A stretch of DNA of 64,000 nt from Clavibacter nebraskensis NCPPB 2581 (lineage in GTDB: Bacteria > Actinomycetota > Actinomycetes > Actinomycetales > Microbacteriaceae): assembly GCF_000355695.1 (NCBI RefSeq), contig NC_020891.1:1550001-1614000 (forward strand). Direction: 5' to 3'. Under the pieces are notes generated by a model. That model saw only the letters and a program-made list of their open reading frames with translations. It made no database searches and was not told the origin of the DNA. The position numbers were made by a program, and so were the translations under genes. How positions within the stretch are numbered: the first letter of the stretch is position 1; every line of letters begins with the position of its first letter. Positions 63,901-64,000 of the stretch are shown one piece after another.

Positions 63901-64000
63901 GTGCCCACCCCACCCATCCGCGTCGCCCTGGTCGACGACCAGGCCCTGTTCCGCACGGGCGTCCGCATGCTCATCTCCTCGCAGCCCGACCTGGAGTTCG
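63901..64000 (+). CDS. Response regulator, N-terminal fragment
   Basis: GTG at 63901 with a GAAGGA ribosome binding site opens a receiver domain: IRVALVDDQALFRTGVRMLI, with the acidic pair VDD and the helix typical of NarL/FixJ regulators. The window ends after 33 codons. A TATCCT hexamer at about 63865 may be a further promoter. Confidence 0.85.
   Translation, partial: MPTPPIRVALVDDQALFRTGVRMLISSQPDLEF

Overview
This window is a stretch of chromosome from a very GC-rich actinobacterium (about 73% G+C by eye). Gene order, protein flavour, many GTG starts and GTGA/ATGA overlaps point to Microbacteriaceae, most likely Clavibacter or a close relative. That name is inference from family resemblance; no database search was run. 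No tRNA, rRNA, CRISPR array, insertion sequence or prophage was seen. The window begins inside an alpha/beta hydrolase gene and ends inside a response-regulator gene.

Layout. 1-6.2 kb: small hydrolases, an MFS exporter, a quinone oxidoreductase, a YceI protein and a FUSC membrane protein. 6.2-17.7 kb: an SOS-flavoured stretch with the error-prone polymerase DnaE2 and a separate DUF6504 gene, each behind its own 14-bp LexA box, plus a SRAP-family protein that has lost most of its catalytic residues. Interspersed are a divergent glucose-6-phosphate dehydrogenase homologue, a dienelactone hydrolase, an LCP cell-wall ligase, PnuC, an aldo/keto reductase and an App1 phosphatase. 17.8-21.1 kb: a four-gene osmoprotectant-type ABC importer. 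21.2-25.7 kb: a type III polyketide synthase, methyltransferase and FAD hydroxylase in one overlapping operon (the Streptomyces srsABC layout for phenolic lipids), facing a UbiA prenyltransferase. 27.8-33.8 kb: a complete cydABDC operon for cytochrome bd oxidase.

33.8-49.2 kb: divergent pabC/pabB, leuS, comEA-comEC-holA, rpsT, a Nudix hydrolase, an aminotransferase-amidohydrolase-epimerase operon whose third gene is frameshifted, and lepA. 49.2-51.0 kb: two tandem paralogous secreted proteins made of five repeats each; they match no family I recognise. 51.3-62.2 kb: DUF1990, a HAD phosphatase, hemW, a VOC protein, DUF4870, then hrcA-dnaJ-rsmE and HIT-phoH-ybeY-corC-era. 62.3-64 kb: a histidine kinase and the start of its response regulator.

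Three patterns cut across the window. At least fifteen genes have a TAnnnT-like -10 hexamer only 6-7 bases before the start codon, which implies leaderless mRNAs. The palindrome GGATCC is strongly over-represented (25 copies in the first 12.1 kb). Several terminators are long perfect GC hairpins without a U tract.
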